Source: Zancudomyces culisetae
Lineage: Eukaryota; Kickxellomycota; Harpellomycetes; Harpellales; Legeriomycetaceae
Direction of reading: 5' to 3'
NCBI GenBank assembly: GCA_001969505.1
Contig: LSSK01000059.1
Coordinates: forward strand, 1 to 60,794
DNA length: 60,794 nucleotides
The position numbers and the translations under genes were made by a program. The notes beneath the pieces were generated by a model. It was not told the origin of the DNA and did not search any database. It was given only the letters and a program-made list of their open reading frames with translations. Position 1 is the first letter of the stretch. Each line of letters starts with the position of its first letter. Of this stretch, positions 43,093-54,415 are shown one piece after another.

Positions 43093-44916
43093 TTATTTGG
43101 GATTGACTTTAGGCCCGCCTGCCTTTTTGGCCATAATAATTTGATCAACTTGTAATACAGTCAGTGCAGCATGCACTGCATGTCTTAGCCCCCATAGTTT
43201 GACTGCTAGTGGCTCTACAATGCCTGCTTTTCTGGCATCCAGAAGCACCGACGCCTTTTGTTCACCTTCGTTTTGCTCGTTGTGCTCCTGCTCTCCTGTT
43301 TGGTGATGTAGGTAGTAGTTCTGGTCAATAACTTGATCGTTGTATTCAACATTGATTCCTGCACCAGTATCAGCATCCCTGTCTTGGTGATGTGCTGCCA
43401 CCAGCTTGGCCACTGTGTCTGTTGGATCCAGTCCGCAGTTTTCTGCTATTGTGCGCGGGAATACCTCCAGCGCCTCGGCAAACTTGCGGATCGCATACTG
43501 GCTAGTTCCGCTGGTCGAATCAGCCAACTGTCCAATCACACGGTGCAACTCCATTTCAATTGCTCCGGCTCCTGCAACCAGCCGCGAATCCTTAGTCAAT
43601 GCCTTAACTACATTCACTCCATCATCCACTGCTCGCTCCAAGTCATCCAAAAGATTCTGTGTTGCACCCCGCAGAACTATTGTTGATACCACTGCTCGGG
43701 CCTTCTCGCTGTCTGGGTAATTACGTGCCACTGTCACACGGTCGCCTCCAATTTCTTCGACGCGTATCTCATCCACATACCCCATTTCTTCCAGCGTTGG
43801 TGCCCCCAACCGCGCAAGCGCATGCCCTCCTGCCAGTCTGCACAATCGGCGTAGCTCAAACTTTGATGGTACCTTCACTGCAAGGATCCCCTCTTGGTCC
43901 AAGTAGTGCAAGGCCAAATCCCCAAGCCCTGCTCCACAAGCAACGGCATTCACACCCGCTGCCTTCAGCTCTTCAACAACCTTCTCCATTTCCCGCTCTT
44001 CGCCTTTGGTATAGTTTAGTAGCTCATCTGCATTGTGTAAAACCACAGTTCCCTTTGTCTCGGTTGCACCTACATCAAATGGGCATGAAAATATTGCCAA
44101 TTTAACATCCTTGACATATCGAATATCCGATTCTGGCTCTCTATCCATAACCATTCCTTGCATTGCTACTGACTGCTCCATACTTCCTCCCATAATCTTA
44201 ACTACCCGAATGTTGTCTACATTGAACTGCTCTGATTTCTTTGGCATCACTGCAACAACAGCCTCTGCCACTAGTTTTGCCAACAGCTCGCGGTTTTCGT
44301 ATTCTTTTGCCCCAATGGCCGTTTCCACTACGCCCATAATCTGCTTTTTGTCTTTAACATCTGTTATCCTCTCTGTTTCCAACCCTTCCAAATATTCTAC
44401 TGCTTTTTCCAGTGCTTTTTCGTAGCCTTGTGCTATCTCTGAGGGATGAAGCCCCATTCTCAGTAGATATTCCGCTTTTTGAAGTAGCTCGCTTCCAAAC
44501 ACTACTACCTGATTTGTTCCATCTCCAACCTCCGCTTCTTGCTGCTGTGAGGCCATCACCAACAATTTGGCTGCTGGATGAACTACCTCGACCTCTTGTA
44601 ATATCGTTGCTGCATCGCTTGTTACAAATATCTTTTCCAATCTATTCACAATCATCTTGTTTTTTCCTATTTTTGTTTTATTTATTCATGTAATCAGTTT
44701 CTTGATTTAGACTAGAAATCTCTGTTTTAACATACGCAGACTCGATCTTTATCGAGCACTAGACTTACCATGTGGCCCATATGAAGTTCTAACCATCTCA
44801 CTTATTTCTTTAGTTGCCATAATATTTCTAATTATCGCCTCCTCAAGACCCTGAAGGGTCTTGTACCCTTCTTTGAACAAATTCGAACTTCCTGTAGTTG
44901 GTACTCTTAACGCCAT
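43093..44916 (-). CDS. CCT8: Chaperonin CCT subunit theta (two exons)
   Basis: Exons 44916-44769 and 44666-43093 encode 573 residues (568 in yeast). Exon 1 carries SSNLFKEGYKTLQGLEEAI and ends within TSYGPHG, so the GPxG nucleotide-binding motif is completed by exon 2 (GKNKMIVNRL). ATP-binding GDGTN is at 97-101. VKLWGLRHAVHAALTVLQVDQII followed by a GGP tail is diagnostic for theta. The group II chaperonin folds actin, tubulin and WD40 proteins in the cytosol. A polar insert rich in Gln, His, Asn and Glu lies at about 489-521, where relatives have a short loop. The donor is GTAAGT. Coding sequence is less AT-rich than its surroundings, as expected for a strongly expressed gene. Confidence 0.96.
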
Positions 44917-46542
44917 TGCTCCAAATATTCTTTTTCGTTAATGGTCTTTTTTAGATTATGAGCCTTCTTAATTACAAAGTTGTTTATTTACAATAATTGC
45001 TTTGCTCTAGTTTATTTTGTTTTTTTTTCCTTCCCACTTGATGTTTTCTGTCATCAAAAATTTTTTTTTGCAAATTAATGCCGAAATGGGGATTGAATTG
45101 CCCTAATCAATGGGAATGAAATATGCTTTTTTCCTGCCAAAACCAAAACTAGTAAAATTAGCAACAGGTATGGCAAATGCTGCCATTTTTTCTGGTAGAG
45201 GAGGGGAAGAGGTAGAGCGAGTCTGACTCAGTTTTAAACACAACAAACTTGTCTCTATATACACCTCCCGTCACACCTCTATAAATTATCTTGCTCATGA
45301 CTGGTGGCACTGAAAACGACGTCCCCTTTGCGTCGCTAGGGTTATAATGTGCCACTAACACCAACAAACGAAATATGCCTCATAAAACCACCCTGTTACT
45401 CTAGCCATGTTTGTGCATTTGAGTTCCACAACTGGGTTTAGAATTTGACTGAAAAAAAATTTTTTTTTACGTTTATTCTTCCTCTGCTTGATCTAGTGGC
45501 TCCAATAAAGAAAATAAATAAAGAAATAAAAAGCCAGCAGTTGCCAGATCTAGTTACCCAATGAATATCATAAATAAATACCCATAACCCTTTACTTAGC
45601 ATGCTTCATTTTTGTTTTTTTCTCCACAGTACCCAAACAATATTAACACCCGCTACTTTTCCCCGCGATCATAGCCCAAAGTCAACAAGTCTCATCCAGA
45701 AACATACCCCCTCCTTCCTCAAATTTTTCTTTTTGTGAATATGCTTCAAAGGAAAAAAAAAACTATTTAAACAGTTCCAAAGCGCCCAAAACCGGCTAAT
45801 CTTTGATCCTTCCATGTGAAGTTTATTACAAAGTGATGATTGTAAAAAATTCGCACCTAAACTTTTCAACTTGGGCTCTTTCCTTTTCCTCTATCCTCCC
45901 TTCCATTTCTGCTTTCTTTTCCTGCTTATCTTTTTGACTTCCTTTGTAAAAAAGGGGAAGACGGAAGGTTTTAGCAGGTGGGAAAGAAGAGCTGTGGCGA
46001 GGGAAGATGGATGTGCTGAGGGGAAAGCTTGAGTTTTGAGGATGCGTGTGTTCCCGGCCACTATTCTTGTTACGTTTTATTGGTGGCAAGGGAGGCATGT
46101 TTACGGTCTGATTCACAATAACACTCCACATTGGTTTGATGTGCCACTTTTGATTCCAACAAAAACCTGAATATCCTACCTGCTAAAAGCGCCGTTTCTT
46201 TTTTTCAAACGAAGGGGAATTGGCTCGCACACAATGGTGCGGGTGTAGGGGAATGCGCTGTGTAAACCGTGCTTTCCGTGCTTTGGTTTTTTTTTCATGC
46301 CTGTCCATCTTATGTACATTCACGCCCTATCAAGCCTATTCTTCAAAAAGGCTTTGTTTAATTTAATTTGCAAAACACAGTATATATGACAATATGCTCA
46401 TTTTGTTTATTTTTAAAAAAAAATCAATCATTTACAAGTACAAAATAAAAAAAGACTAAAGGAAAATATGCGAATTCCGCTTGTTGGTTAAAGTTACTTT
46501 ACTTTTCATGTTTAGGTTGAATCGGCGTTTAGGCTGTACTAC
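44917..46542. other. Intergenic, 1.6 kb, weak coding hints only
   Basis: A reverse-strand frame at 45826-46131 (PPLPPIKRNKNS, Pro/Ser-rich, then an EKKAEMEGRIEEKERAQ coiled-coil-like end) lies in locally less AT-rich sequence. It could be an exon of a small spliced gene. Frames at 45158-45367 and 45669-45869 look random. I recognise no product. Confidence 0.4.
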
Positions 46543-47952
46543 TCATTCGGCGTTATGAAAGCTTATTGGTGCTAATACCAACTTGACCTCTCTGTACCTT
46601 TTGGACGAGGCGTTTTCAGATTCAGTCGTATTACCACCATTTGAAGAGACCACATTTCCAGAGTCATTCTTCATATTTGTAGTGATATCCACAGTGTTGT
46701 CCCTAAGGGGGGCTAATAATGAACCACCACCCTCTATTCCTCCAGTGAAATTTCTTTGCATATCTGCATAGCTAACCGCCCTATAAACATACCCCTCAAA
46801 AACACCTGTGTCTACCATAAGGTTTCCATTTTGATTATAGCAATCGATCTCTACCGTTTTGGTTTCTACGTTTGAATTTAATTGTAGAAAATCACAATCT
46901 GTTTCTATCACAACTGTAGTTCCAGTTGGATATATTTCAGAGTCACTACAATTTGTTTCTACGGTGATTGTTGTCTCGGTTGGGTATACACCAGAATCAT
47001 CACAATCTGTTTCCAAGACAACAGTTGTCTCGGTTGGGTATACCCCAGAATCATCGCAGTCGGATTCTATCACAACGGTTGTTTCGGTTGGATATACCCC
47101 AGAATCATCGCAATCGGATTCTATCACAACAGTTGTTTCGGTTGGATATACCCCAGAATCATCGCAATCGGATTCTATCACAACAGTTGTTTCGTCTGGA
47201 TATACATCAGAATCACTACAGTTCTCTTCAATAGTTACTGTCTCTTTTACCGTGACTGTACTGACGTACCCTTGTATATCTACATCAGGCGGAATATTCC
47301 CAACCTCTATCGCTCTATTGTTTTGACTAAGGTCCACATAATCGTTGGTGTAGTTGCTAAAATCTTTCATATCCTGGTTTATAAGTTCTTTGGTATATTG
47401 CTTTCTAGAATTAGTACTGTTACCCCATACATCAAGCCAACCATAATCATTTAATAAGTCTGTATTATTTAGTTTAAGGTCTTTGGTGAATCTTTTACTG
47501 TAGGCTGGATATACTCCATTGTATTGGTTCAAATAGGTATCATCCCTTTTTTGGCTTGATTTTACGGGGTTACAAACCAAATACTTTCTATCAACAATAC
47601 AAGTTGAAAGGTCTGGACATGTAAGGTCTGTATAGCTGTTGGTTAGAAGTGTATAGCATTTATAATTCTGTGATTTCATTCTTTTGTCGCTTTTTTCTTT
47701 ACAAATATACTTTCTGTTCTTGTTAGAATAGCCCTTACCCGCATTGTTCCCTGCCAGTATTTCCATACAGTTCTTCCCTTTTAAAGGGTTGTACTTTGAA
47801 TCTTCAATATTTTTGGATATATGAGATCCTGCATTATTGTGAACACTCTTTACCTCGCCTTTAGATTGTGTCTTATCTGGCCCATATTCATCACCTGTTA
47901 CCAAGGTGGCCAGAAGTACCATTATGGTACCTAGTATTCTATAATTCAACAT
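46543..47952 (-). CDS. Secreted tandem-repeat protein, flocculin/mucin-like
   Basis: The start at 47952 gives 469 residues beginning with a signal peptide (MLNYRILGTIMVLLATLVTG). The upstream in-frame ATG at 48009 would bury that peptide, so it is less likely. A Lys/Asn-rich region with several cysteines follows (KGKNCMEI, CKEKSDKR, DLTCPDLSTCIVD), then a KKRD/KR-like processing site. About six tandem 18-residue units lie at about 46889-47230, with the pattern E-[ST]-[DN]-C-x-DS-x-[VI]-YP-x-[EG]-TTVVI and one Cys each. The C-terminus is Asn/Ser-rich and ends without a hydrophobic GPI tail. It is likely a wall-associated or free extracellular glycoprotein; no lectin domain is visible. Confidence 0.75.
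   Translation of the reverse strand: MLNYRILGTIMVLLATLVTGDEYGPDKTQSKGEVKSVHNNAGSHISKNIEDSKYNPLKGKNCMEILAGNNAGKGYSNKNRKYICKEKSDKRMKSQNYKCYTLLTNSYTDLTCPDLSTCIVDRKYLVCNPVKSSQKRDDTYLNQYNGVYPAYSKRFTKDLKLNNTDLLNDYGWLDVWGNSTNSRKQYTKELINQDMKDFSNYTNDYVDLSQNNRAIEVGNIPPDVDIQGYVSTVTVKETVTIEENCSDSDVYPDETTVVIESDCDDSGVYPTETTVVIESDCDDSGVYPTETTVVIESDCDDSGVYPTETTVVLETDCDDSGVYPTETTITVETNCSDSEIYPTGTTVVIETDCDFLQLNSNVETKTVEIDCYNQNGNLMVDTGVFEGYVYRAVSYADMQRNFTGGIEGGGSLLAPLRDNTVDITTNMKNDSGNVVSSNGGNTTESENASSKRYREVKLVLAPISFHNAE
46889..47230 (-). repeat. 54-base coding tandem repeats of the secreted protein
   Basis: The units are 54 bases and keep the frame. The three central copies are nearly identical in DNA, while the outer copies are diverged, which suggests recent expansion or homogenisation of the middle. 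Confidence 0.9.
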
Positions 47953-48009
47953 GAGTTCTTGTGTATATATTTTTTTTACTCTAGGAAGGCCAAAAATGTC
48001 ATGAAACAA

Positions 48010-50365
48010 AGACTATAGATATTTCCTCCATCTAATGATGCTGTAAAAAGAGGACGCTACTGTAAGTTTTATACAAAAACAAGATATCATTCTTGAAATT
48101 CAGTGATAAAATAAATGTATGCGATTGTTAAAGCTTTTGGCCTTGTCATGTTTTGTACTTGTTTTTTTTTGAGTACAACAATAATATGTTATGTGTGAAT
48201 ATCAATACCATTATAAACAATTATTCTGCAGCTTTTATATGGGATTGATTTGCATCTTTTCAAACCAAATTCTTCATTTGAACGATTTCTCAATCATTTC
48301 AATAAGATATTTAATTAACGCTCACAATCGTGATTTTCAGATTTTACCGCTAATAAAGGTAATAAACTATAAATATTAGGCAAAGAAAAAACAAACTAAC
48401 AATCAAGAATAAGGATAACATAAATCCTATAGCTAGACCCACATGAAAATAAAATTCTTCTACCTCATTAAATTCATTTAGGTATTGCAGCACAATGCAC
48501 ACGATTTCCAACCCAATTCCGAATACTGGTTCTTTGTAGTATCTCCCCCTTTTTTGCTACAGCGTCTCAACGGACACAAGCCTTGTTGAGTGATCAAAAA
48601 GGGGAAAAGCAGGGAGTAAATAAGAAAATTTGACGTATAAATAGCAAATAGCTCCACTAGATTGCTTGGTATTTGTGGATGTATATATGGTACGCAGTGT
48701 GTATCTTCTAACAGCGAGAAGCCCAAAAAAAAATACCAACTTTTTTTGGGTGGAAGAAAGCGAGGAGCTTTGTACACCTAAACATATACGATATTCGCAT
48801 AATTGTGATGATAAAAAATTAAACATGCTTTAAAAAATTCTCGCCAGGGATGCACCCACTCGTTTCTATTTCAATAAGTTAGTATAAAGCGCAGAACAGC
48901 TAGACTAATTATACTTTTTGCTTGCCTCATCAAGTAGTAAAATTAATATACACATAAAATTTTATTTCCAGCTTTTTCAAGGATAGGTTCAGGGATCTCA
49001 TGCTCTTAACAACGTTTCATCATTACCGAGAACAAAAAAAAACGAAGCATTCATGAAGAGTTAAGCTAAGTCAACACTTTGTTTTTTCTTTTTTGTAAAA
49101 GATCTTCAAGATCTATAATATGTCAACTCCACTATTTTTTTCTGTAAAATAGTTGTCATATCCTCTCCCTCTTCTCTCCGACTTGGGCTCAGCTGGATAC
49201 TTGGCTGCAAATCACTAACCAGCGACATTAGACTCGGGTAAGAAGAAGGGGTCTAAAAAAAGAAAAAAGGCAAAAAAAATAGAAGCCTTTTTGAAAGCGA
49301 CCTAGTGTTTTATTCCAGCTCTCTATTTGCTAAGCGATTTGCGAAGTCGCATGCTTAATTTAAATTTGTGGAGCTGCAGTGTCGAAATAAAATTTTTGCT
49401 CTGCATTCAGCACTTCCGCAGTGTATATTAAATTAAATCCAGAGCTTCAATTAAAGCAGAAATGCATTTTGGTACATATAAAATTTATTAAATATCAATG
49501 CATCATTCAAATGGTAAATCTAGCTTTTGGATTCCAAAGCACTTTACGAATCAAATGGAAGAGTTCTCAAAAAACTGCTCGCCCGTATAGTTCTTTAAAA
49601 CTGGACTTTGCTCTTTAATACAACAGCATTACTCCTATTCCGCTATTTCTTCACTATTTTTACTCAAATGCCTTCTCGCTTTTCAATTTTTTTGCAGAGT
49701 TGGAAGGGTTAAAGCATTGGGGATACATTTTGCACGCTTAGTGTAGTTTTTTATGTGCACATAAATCCATAAAAACTAGCATTTAGTGGGGAGGTTTCCC
49801 CTAAGTGTTGAGTTTTTGTTTTTTTTCGTTTTTCGTTTTTCGTTTTTCGTTTTTTGTTTTTTGTTTTTTGCTTTTTGCTTTTTGGGGGTTTAACCTTATA
49901 TTTACTCATTATATCATTTTATTAAATGGAAATGAATTAGATATAGAATATCAACATTAAATTTAAAAATAAGGGTATAATAGCTTATAACATAATTTCA
50001 AAAGGAAGGATTGGAAAAGGGGACAATAGCTCAAAGGGAAAGAAAAAGGAAATACTTGTATATTTTACTACGAGCAACATAAAAAAGATAAAGACTGTAA
50101 TATTACCAAGAGGGGAGCTAACACGGTTATATTTGTAATAAAGTCACAAATTGCGGTATTGATGTATTCAGTACATCATATTTAGGAAAAAGCGTTTTTC
50201 ATGTCATAAAATTTGTAGAGAAACAGGTTGTTCGGTATCAATAAGTAATTATAGACATGATATATGTAGCTATTGGTGTAATAAAACAAAAAGAGTTTAA
50301 CTTGAAGGCCAAGATACTGCAAAGCGAAATAGGTATTAAGTTATAAGAACATAATTTTAAAAAAA
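48010..50365. other. Divergent intergenic region, 2.3 kb
   Basis: It holds promoters of the secreted repeat protein and the 724-residue gene. A TTTTTCG/TTTTTTG repeat is listed separately. Frames at 48478-48826 (reverse) and 49421-49618 (forward) have no recognisable content. Confidence 0.55.
49812..49888 (+). repeat. TTTTTCG / TTTTTTG 7-base microsatellite
   Basis: About nine 7-base units drift from CGTTTTT to TGTTTTT to GCTTTTT before a G5 run. The unit length equals that of the TTTGGGG array at 5086, but the sequence differs. Confidence 0.8.
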
Positions 50366-52540
50366 ATGGCATCTGGGGCCGTTGCGAGGAAAGGCACAGG
50401 TAGGTTCTATGAAGACTTGACATCAGACACAGCTGGTGCTCCAGTAGAAGAAATAAAAAATGGAACGTACAGAAGTCTTACATTAAAAGTTAATGGGTCG
50501 CGAAACAGGATATACAGTGACAATAATGATGCATATAATAGTGGCGGTAATAATAATGATAGTAGCAATAGCCATAATAATATTTACAACTCGGAGTTTG
50601 AGTCGCTACATGGTGATGCGAATATCCAATTCGAGCGTAAAAATATTGGATCCACACCACAACCCTTCGATGAGGATCTCTGTGATAACAGAGTATACAA
50701 GGTCAATGCAAATTCTACTAGGGGTCTGAAGCAACAAAGCAAGTCACTTTGTAGGGAATTAAAAAAGCCATTGCCTGAAATACCAGACTTGAACAGCCTA
50801 AACAAATCTTTGTATAATATAAACAAGTTGACATCTACTAGTAACGAGATAAAAAAGAAAGAAACTAAGGAGGCTGGTTTGTCATTTAATGAAACAATGA
50901 TGAAAAATGATATGGAAAAGTATATGGAAAAGTATAAAGATATATTTGAACCAGGATATATAAATGAGTTGAATAAGTCATATACTAGTCTTAAAAACGA
51001 TACCAAAAAAGCAGCTAAAGACCATGAAAATGATGAAAACAAGTACATACGTCGAGAGCAAACCTACGTAAAAAATGAGGTAAAAAGGAGAACACGGACC
51101 CATAAAACTAATGAAAACAACTCTGTCTTAAATGACAAAGAATCCAGAAAAAAAACAGAAAGAAAGTCTGTGAATAAAGAAGAAAAGGAAGTAGACGATG
51201 AAATAGATCGCACTGGGGCTGAAATGATTGTTAAAAGAAATAAATCAATTGTGTCTGATGCAAAGAGCATAAACTATAAAAAAATTAACGAGTATAGAAG
51301 ACAGAGTATGATAAAAATGTACAAGGTAAAGTACGAAAATACTGCGACAAAAAACCAGCCAGACCCGTTTGGAAATCTTCCAGAAGAGAACAACAATGGG
51401 GGTGACAAAGATAAAGATAAAGATGGTCCATTCGCAAGTAAAAGCTCAACAAAGGGTAAATCTATCAAGCTCAATAGATCCATACTAAGACTTAGAGGCA
51501 CCAAAAAAAAGAAGACTCGAAAAGGTGGGAAAAAGAGCAAAGATGGCGAAAAGAAACCCAAAGTCATAGAGAGAAGGACACTAAATTTACGAAACGGTGA
51601 GTATAAATACAAGTGTGAAATCACTGGCGACAAGTACACCTTTGTTGAAGAAACAGATGAAAAAGTGGAAAATGTTAGCGAGTCGGAGGATGAGCTTTAT
51701 GGCGGAAACTTTTTGATAATTCAAAACCCAAGTTTTTCCGGCGTTATGGATGTGATCAATGGTGCCACCAACCAACTGCGTTATCGAAAGATTCCACAAT
51801 CAAGTACACATTACAACTGCACGTTTAACAGAGTGAAGGATAATGTGGTTTGCATAGATGATTACTCAAGCTCAACATTATACTCAAGAGAATCTGTAAA
51901 AAGTATCAGATCGAATAACACTATAAATAACTCGGATACGAGTGTAGGCAGCATGAATTCTATGGCATCGCCATTTGTTAGCAACAGTACCATTCCCTTA
52001 AGCGAAAAAGATAGCCAGGTACAACTGAATTCTACTTCATCAATATATTCAAACTCAAGCGCTTCAAGCAGTTCTACACTTCCAGCGTACCGATCCAAAA
52101 TAAAATATCCTGTAGACTTATTAAAATATCCAATATGGGATGTCACGCGGTCAAATGATGGTTTGTCAGCGATGTACGTACGCGACGTTCAAAAATCCCT
52201 TAAAATAAACTCTAGCCTTGTACTAATTCCCGATAGAAAAGGGTTTTGCTACAGGTTTAGATACGAAGACAAACAAATAAAATGGATAGTAAAAAACTTT
52301 AAAGGCTTGAAACTCAAAAAGATACGGCTGTACTCATCTATCTACACAATCGAGTGTATTTGTGACAGAAAAATTGTGGCCAGCGCATTTATTGACTTTA
52401 TCAACTTTACTAGTCCAGAAATTGAGATTAGGGAAAGTGCATTTAAGGTGTTTCGAGGATACGAAAAGGATAAACTCCAGTCTCTCATACTATTCACCGG
52501 TATTGAAATGCTGGAATGTGTTGCCTCAATGCTTATGTAG
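50366..52540 (+). CDS. Large basic low-complexity protein with tubby-like C-terminal domain
   Basis: The protein has 724 residues and no intron. Residues 1-400 are polar, with an Asn-rich stretch, a PLPEIPDLNSLN motif that could bind SH3 domains, and many Lys/Glu clusters (KGGKKSKDGEKKPK). A folded segment around 405-500 (GEYKYKCEITGDKYTFVEE) is followed by a Ser/Asn-rich linker. The last ~135 residues (YPIWDVTR, FCYRFRYEDKQIKWIV, ECICDRKIVASAF, KLQSLILFTGIEMLECV) follow the pattern of fungal tubby-like/scramblase-like domains. In these, a KW/RW strand, a C-x-[DE]-x-x-[GR] strand and a final [LI]-x-TG-x-x-M-[LV]-E helix recur. This gives a third possible tubby-superfamily gene in the window. 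Function is unknown; a membrane-scaffold role is a guess. Confidence 0.6.
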   Translation: MASGAVARKGTGRFYEDLTSDTAGAPVEEIKNGTYRSLTLKVNGSRNRIYSDNNDAYNSGGNNNDSSNSHNNIYNSEFESLHGDANIQFERKNIGSTPQPFDEDLCDNRVYKVNANSTRGLKQQSKSLCRELKKPLPEIPDLNSLNKSLYNINKLTSTSNEIKKKETKEAGLSFNETMMKNDMEKYMEKYKDIFEPGYINELNKSYTSLKNDTKKAAKDHENDENKYIRREQTYVKNEVKRRTRTHKTNENNSVLNDKESRKKTERKSVNKEEKEVDDEIDRTGAEMIVKRNKSIVSDAKSINYKKINEYRRQSMIKMYKVKYENTATKNQPDPFGNLPEENNNGGDKDKDKDGPFASKSSTKGKSIKLNRSILRLRGTKKKKTRKGGKKSKDGEKKPKVIERRTLNLRNGEYKYKCEITGDKYTFVEETDEKVENVSESEDELYGGNFLIIQNPSFSGVMDVINGATNQLRYRKIPQSSTHYNCTFNRVKDNVVCIDDYSSSTLYSRESVKSIRSNNTINNSDTSVGSMNSMASPFVSNSTIPLSEKDSQVQLNSTSSIYSNSSASSSSTLPAYRSKIKYPVDLLKYPIWDVTRSNDGLSAMYVRDVQKSLKINSSLVLIPDRKGFCYRFRYEDKQIKWIVKNFKGLKLKKIRLYSSIYTIECICDRKIVASAFIDFINFTSPEIEIRESAFKVFRGYEKDKLQSLILFTGIEMLECVASMLM

Positions 52541-53324
52541 ATTGTTTTCCCTCCACCAGCCAAGTCACATTTACCTTTATCTTTTTTCTTTAAAAAAAAA
52601 AGCATTAGTCTTAATTAGTTATCCATTTTAAAAGCATTTCTGTTGAACCTTACTAAGTGTTATATTGTTGTCTATATAGCTACAAGAGCTTCACTAGTTT
52701 ATTTAATATATTTATTCGCTAATCCACCATTATTATATATCAGTACTTCTTAATGCTAATAAATTCTAGAGTATTATAACATTGGGGAAGTGCCAACTCG
52801 TGCAGTGAGTACCAACCACTTTCTTTCTGTCTGAATGAAATGAGTTGCCCTGTCTGGTATTACCTGTTCATTTTAAAAACGCATTTCTTGCAAATACATA
52901 CACAGTTCGTTCTCATATACCTGAAGCAGTCAAAAACAAATCACACACTCTCCCCACAGGTTGCATTTTAATGGTAAAGAAACTATCACAGGTGTCGGAC
53001 CGGTTTTCCCAGATACACCATAGACACGCGTATTCAAAAAAATTGAATCGCAAACGCAATTGAAGTCGCCACCAATATTTTGTAATACAATCTTTTTATT
53101 TACTCAAGGAGAGGTGTGAGAAAGAAGGTAAACAAGTGCTTATTACAGTGTTAATAAGAATACAATCAAATCTCTCCAGGATGAGATAAAGTAAAACAAC
53201 AAAACAAAAATGGCCTATAAAAAAGACCACAAGTAGTACTGAAAAAAAAGCGCTTCAGATATAAAAAGGCTAAAGCAACACGAAAAGGACTATATTAAAT
53301 GATAATACAGGAGGGGAAGATAAA
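52541..53324. other. Convergent intergenic region, 0.78 kb
   Basis: It contains the 3' ends of the 724-residue gene and of eIF1. No gene is seen. Confidence 0.6.
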
Positions 53325-53966
53325 CTAGAACCCGTGCACCTTTATCATGTCCTTTTTGGCAATTTCTTCCTCAACCAAGAAGTTTCTAATGTTGAGACGC
53401 TGATCGCCCTGAAGCTGGATAACTTCACCGAGTTCCTCATCCTCGACTAGTGTTCCATTGCATGCAAACACCTTTTTGAAAGCCTTAAGCAATCTCTTCA
53501 AGTCAAGCTCCTCAGGTAACCCCTGCAAGGTTGTCAGAGTTTTGCGTCCATTGCGTTGTTGTATGCGAATGTCTAATTTCAGTGATACAAGGCGAGTTGA
53601 ATTAGTTTTCTGGTTATATGTAAAAGTAACAAGTAGAAAATGTTTGAAATAGAGACATGATCAGAGTAACTATGACTAAAGGTTTCAAAATGGGCATCGC
53701 AGCTTGCCCCTCAGAAAGAAGGGCAAAATATTTTAGAATTCCCAACTGTTTTCAGTAACGAAAAAGCAAGGAATAATAAAAACAAACTGCTAAATTGTTG
53801 ATTATAGTATCATCACAATAACAAGTAAAGTAAAGTGTCTAACAGAGAGTAGCAAAAAAACAAAACATGTTGATGACTTACGTATATAACCTTGGGGCTC
53901 GATATTATCTGTCTCACCTGTATCGGCAAACGGATCGTATTTTTTGAGGTTCTGGAAATCTGACAT
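53325..53966 (-). CDS. SUI1: Translation initiation factor eIF1 (two exons)
   Basis: Exons 53966-53882 and 53572-53325 encode 110 residues (yeast Sui1 has 108). Exon 1 gives the flexible N-terminus MSDFQNLKKYDPFADTGE. Exon 2 gives HIRIQQRNGRKTLTTLQGLP, LKRLLKAFKKVFACNGTL and EVIQLQGDQRLNIRNFL, ending KVHGF. These are the SUI1-domain signatures that contact the 40S platform near the P site and enforce AUG choice. The 309-base intron (GTAAGT donor) is the largest reconstructed here. Splicing completes codon H29. Confidence 0.97.
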
Positions 53967-54295
53967 GTAATAACGATAAGAGAATGGGTATTATATAGCT
54001 AGCAAAAGCCTGTTCTTTTTTAAAAAAAACTACACTAATATACAATAAGATTTTGTAAACTGTTTTCTAAAAAGCAGAAAAGGAATATATATATTTTCTA
54101 ATAAGACATGAATAGCACAATTTATACCAAAAAAATTTTCCTCTGAAAAACGAAAATGAACCCATTAAAAAGTCCCTATAAACAAAGCAAAAACAAAATA
54201 ATAAAAGGCACTTTCCAATTAAAGCACGAAAACAAAACATTTGTTTTGCGTTTCTATTTGCTAAAACTAACAAAGCAATAGTATAAGGAACAGGA

Positions 54296-54415
54296 TAGGA
54301 AGGAAAAAAAGTGGTAAGGAGGAAGGGGAGGGGAGGAGGTAAGGGAAGAGAGAGGAAAGAGAAAGAGAAAAGAAAGCAAAATCGAAATGGAAGGGAAGGG
54401 GAGGGGGCATTGAGA
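54296..54415 (+). repeat. Purine-rich (GA) tract
   Basis: About 120 bases are nearly all A or G, in GGAAGGGGAGGGGAGG-like and GAGAAAGAG-like blocks. Such mirror-like purine tracts can form triplex DNA or act as promoter elements; no function is shown. Confidence 0.7.

Noticed and set aside
43333-44693. Forward-strand frames of 93-148 codons
   Set aside because: They are shadows of CCT8, whose conserved motifs are all on the reverse strand.
46889-47230. CRISPR-like array of 54-base repeats
   Set aside because: The units are contiguous, without spacers, and in frame within a coding sequence in a eukaryotic genome.
46859-47326. 155-codon forward frame with VSVGYTPESSQ repeats
   Set aside because: It is the antisense shadow of the secreted repeat protein. 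The sense frame has a signal peptide and is longer.
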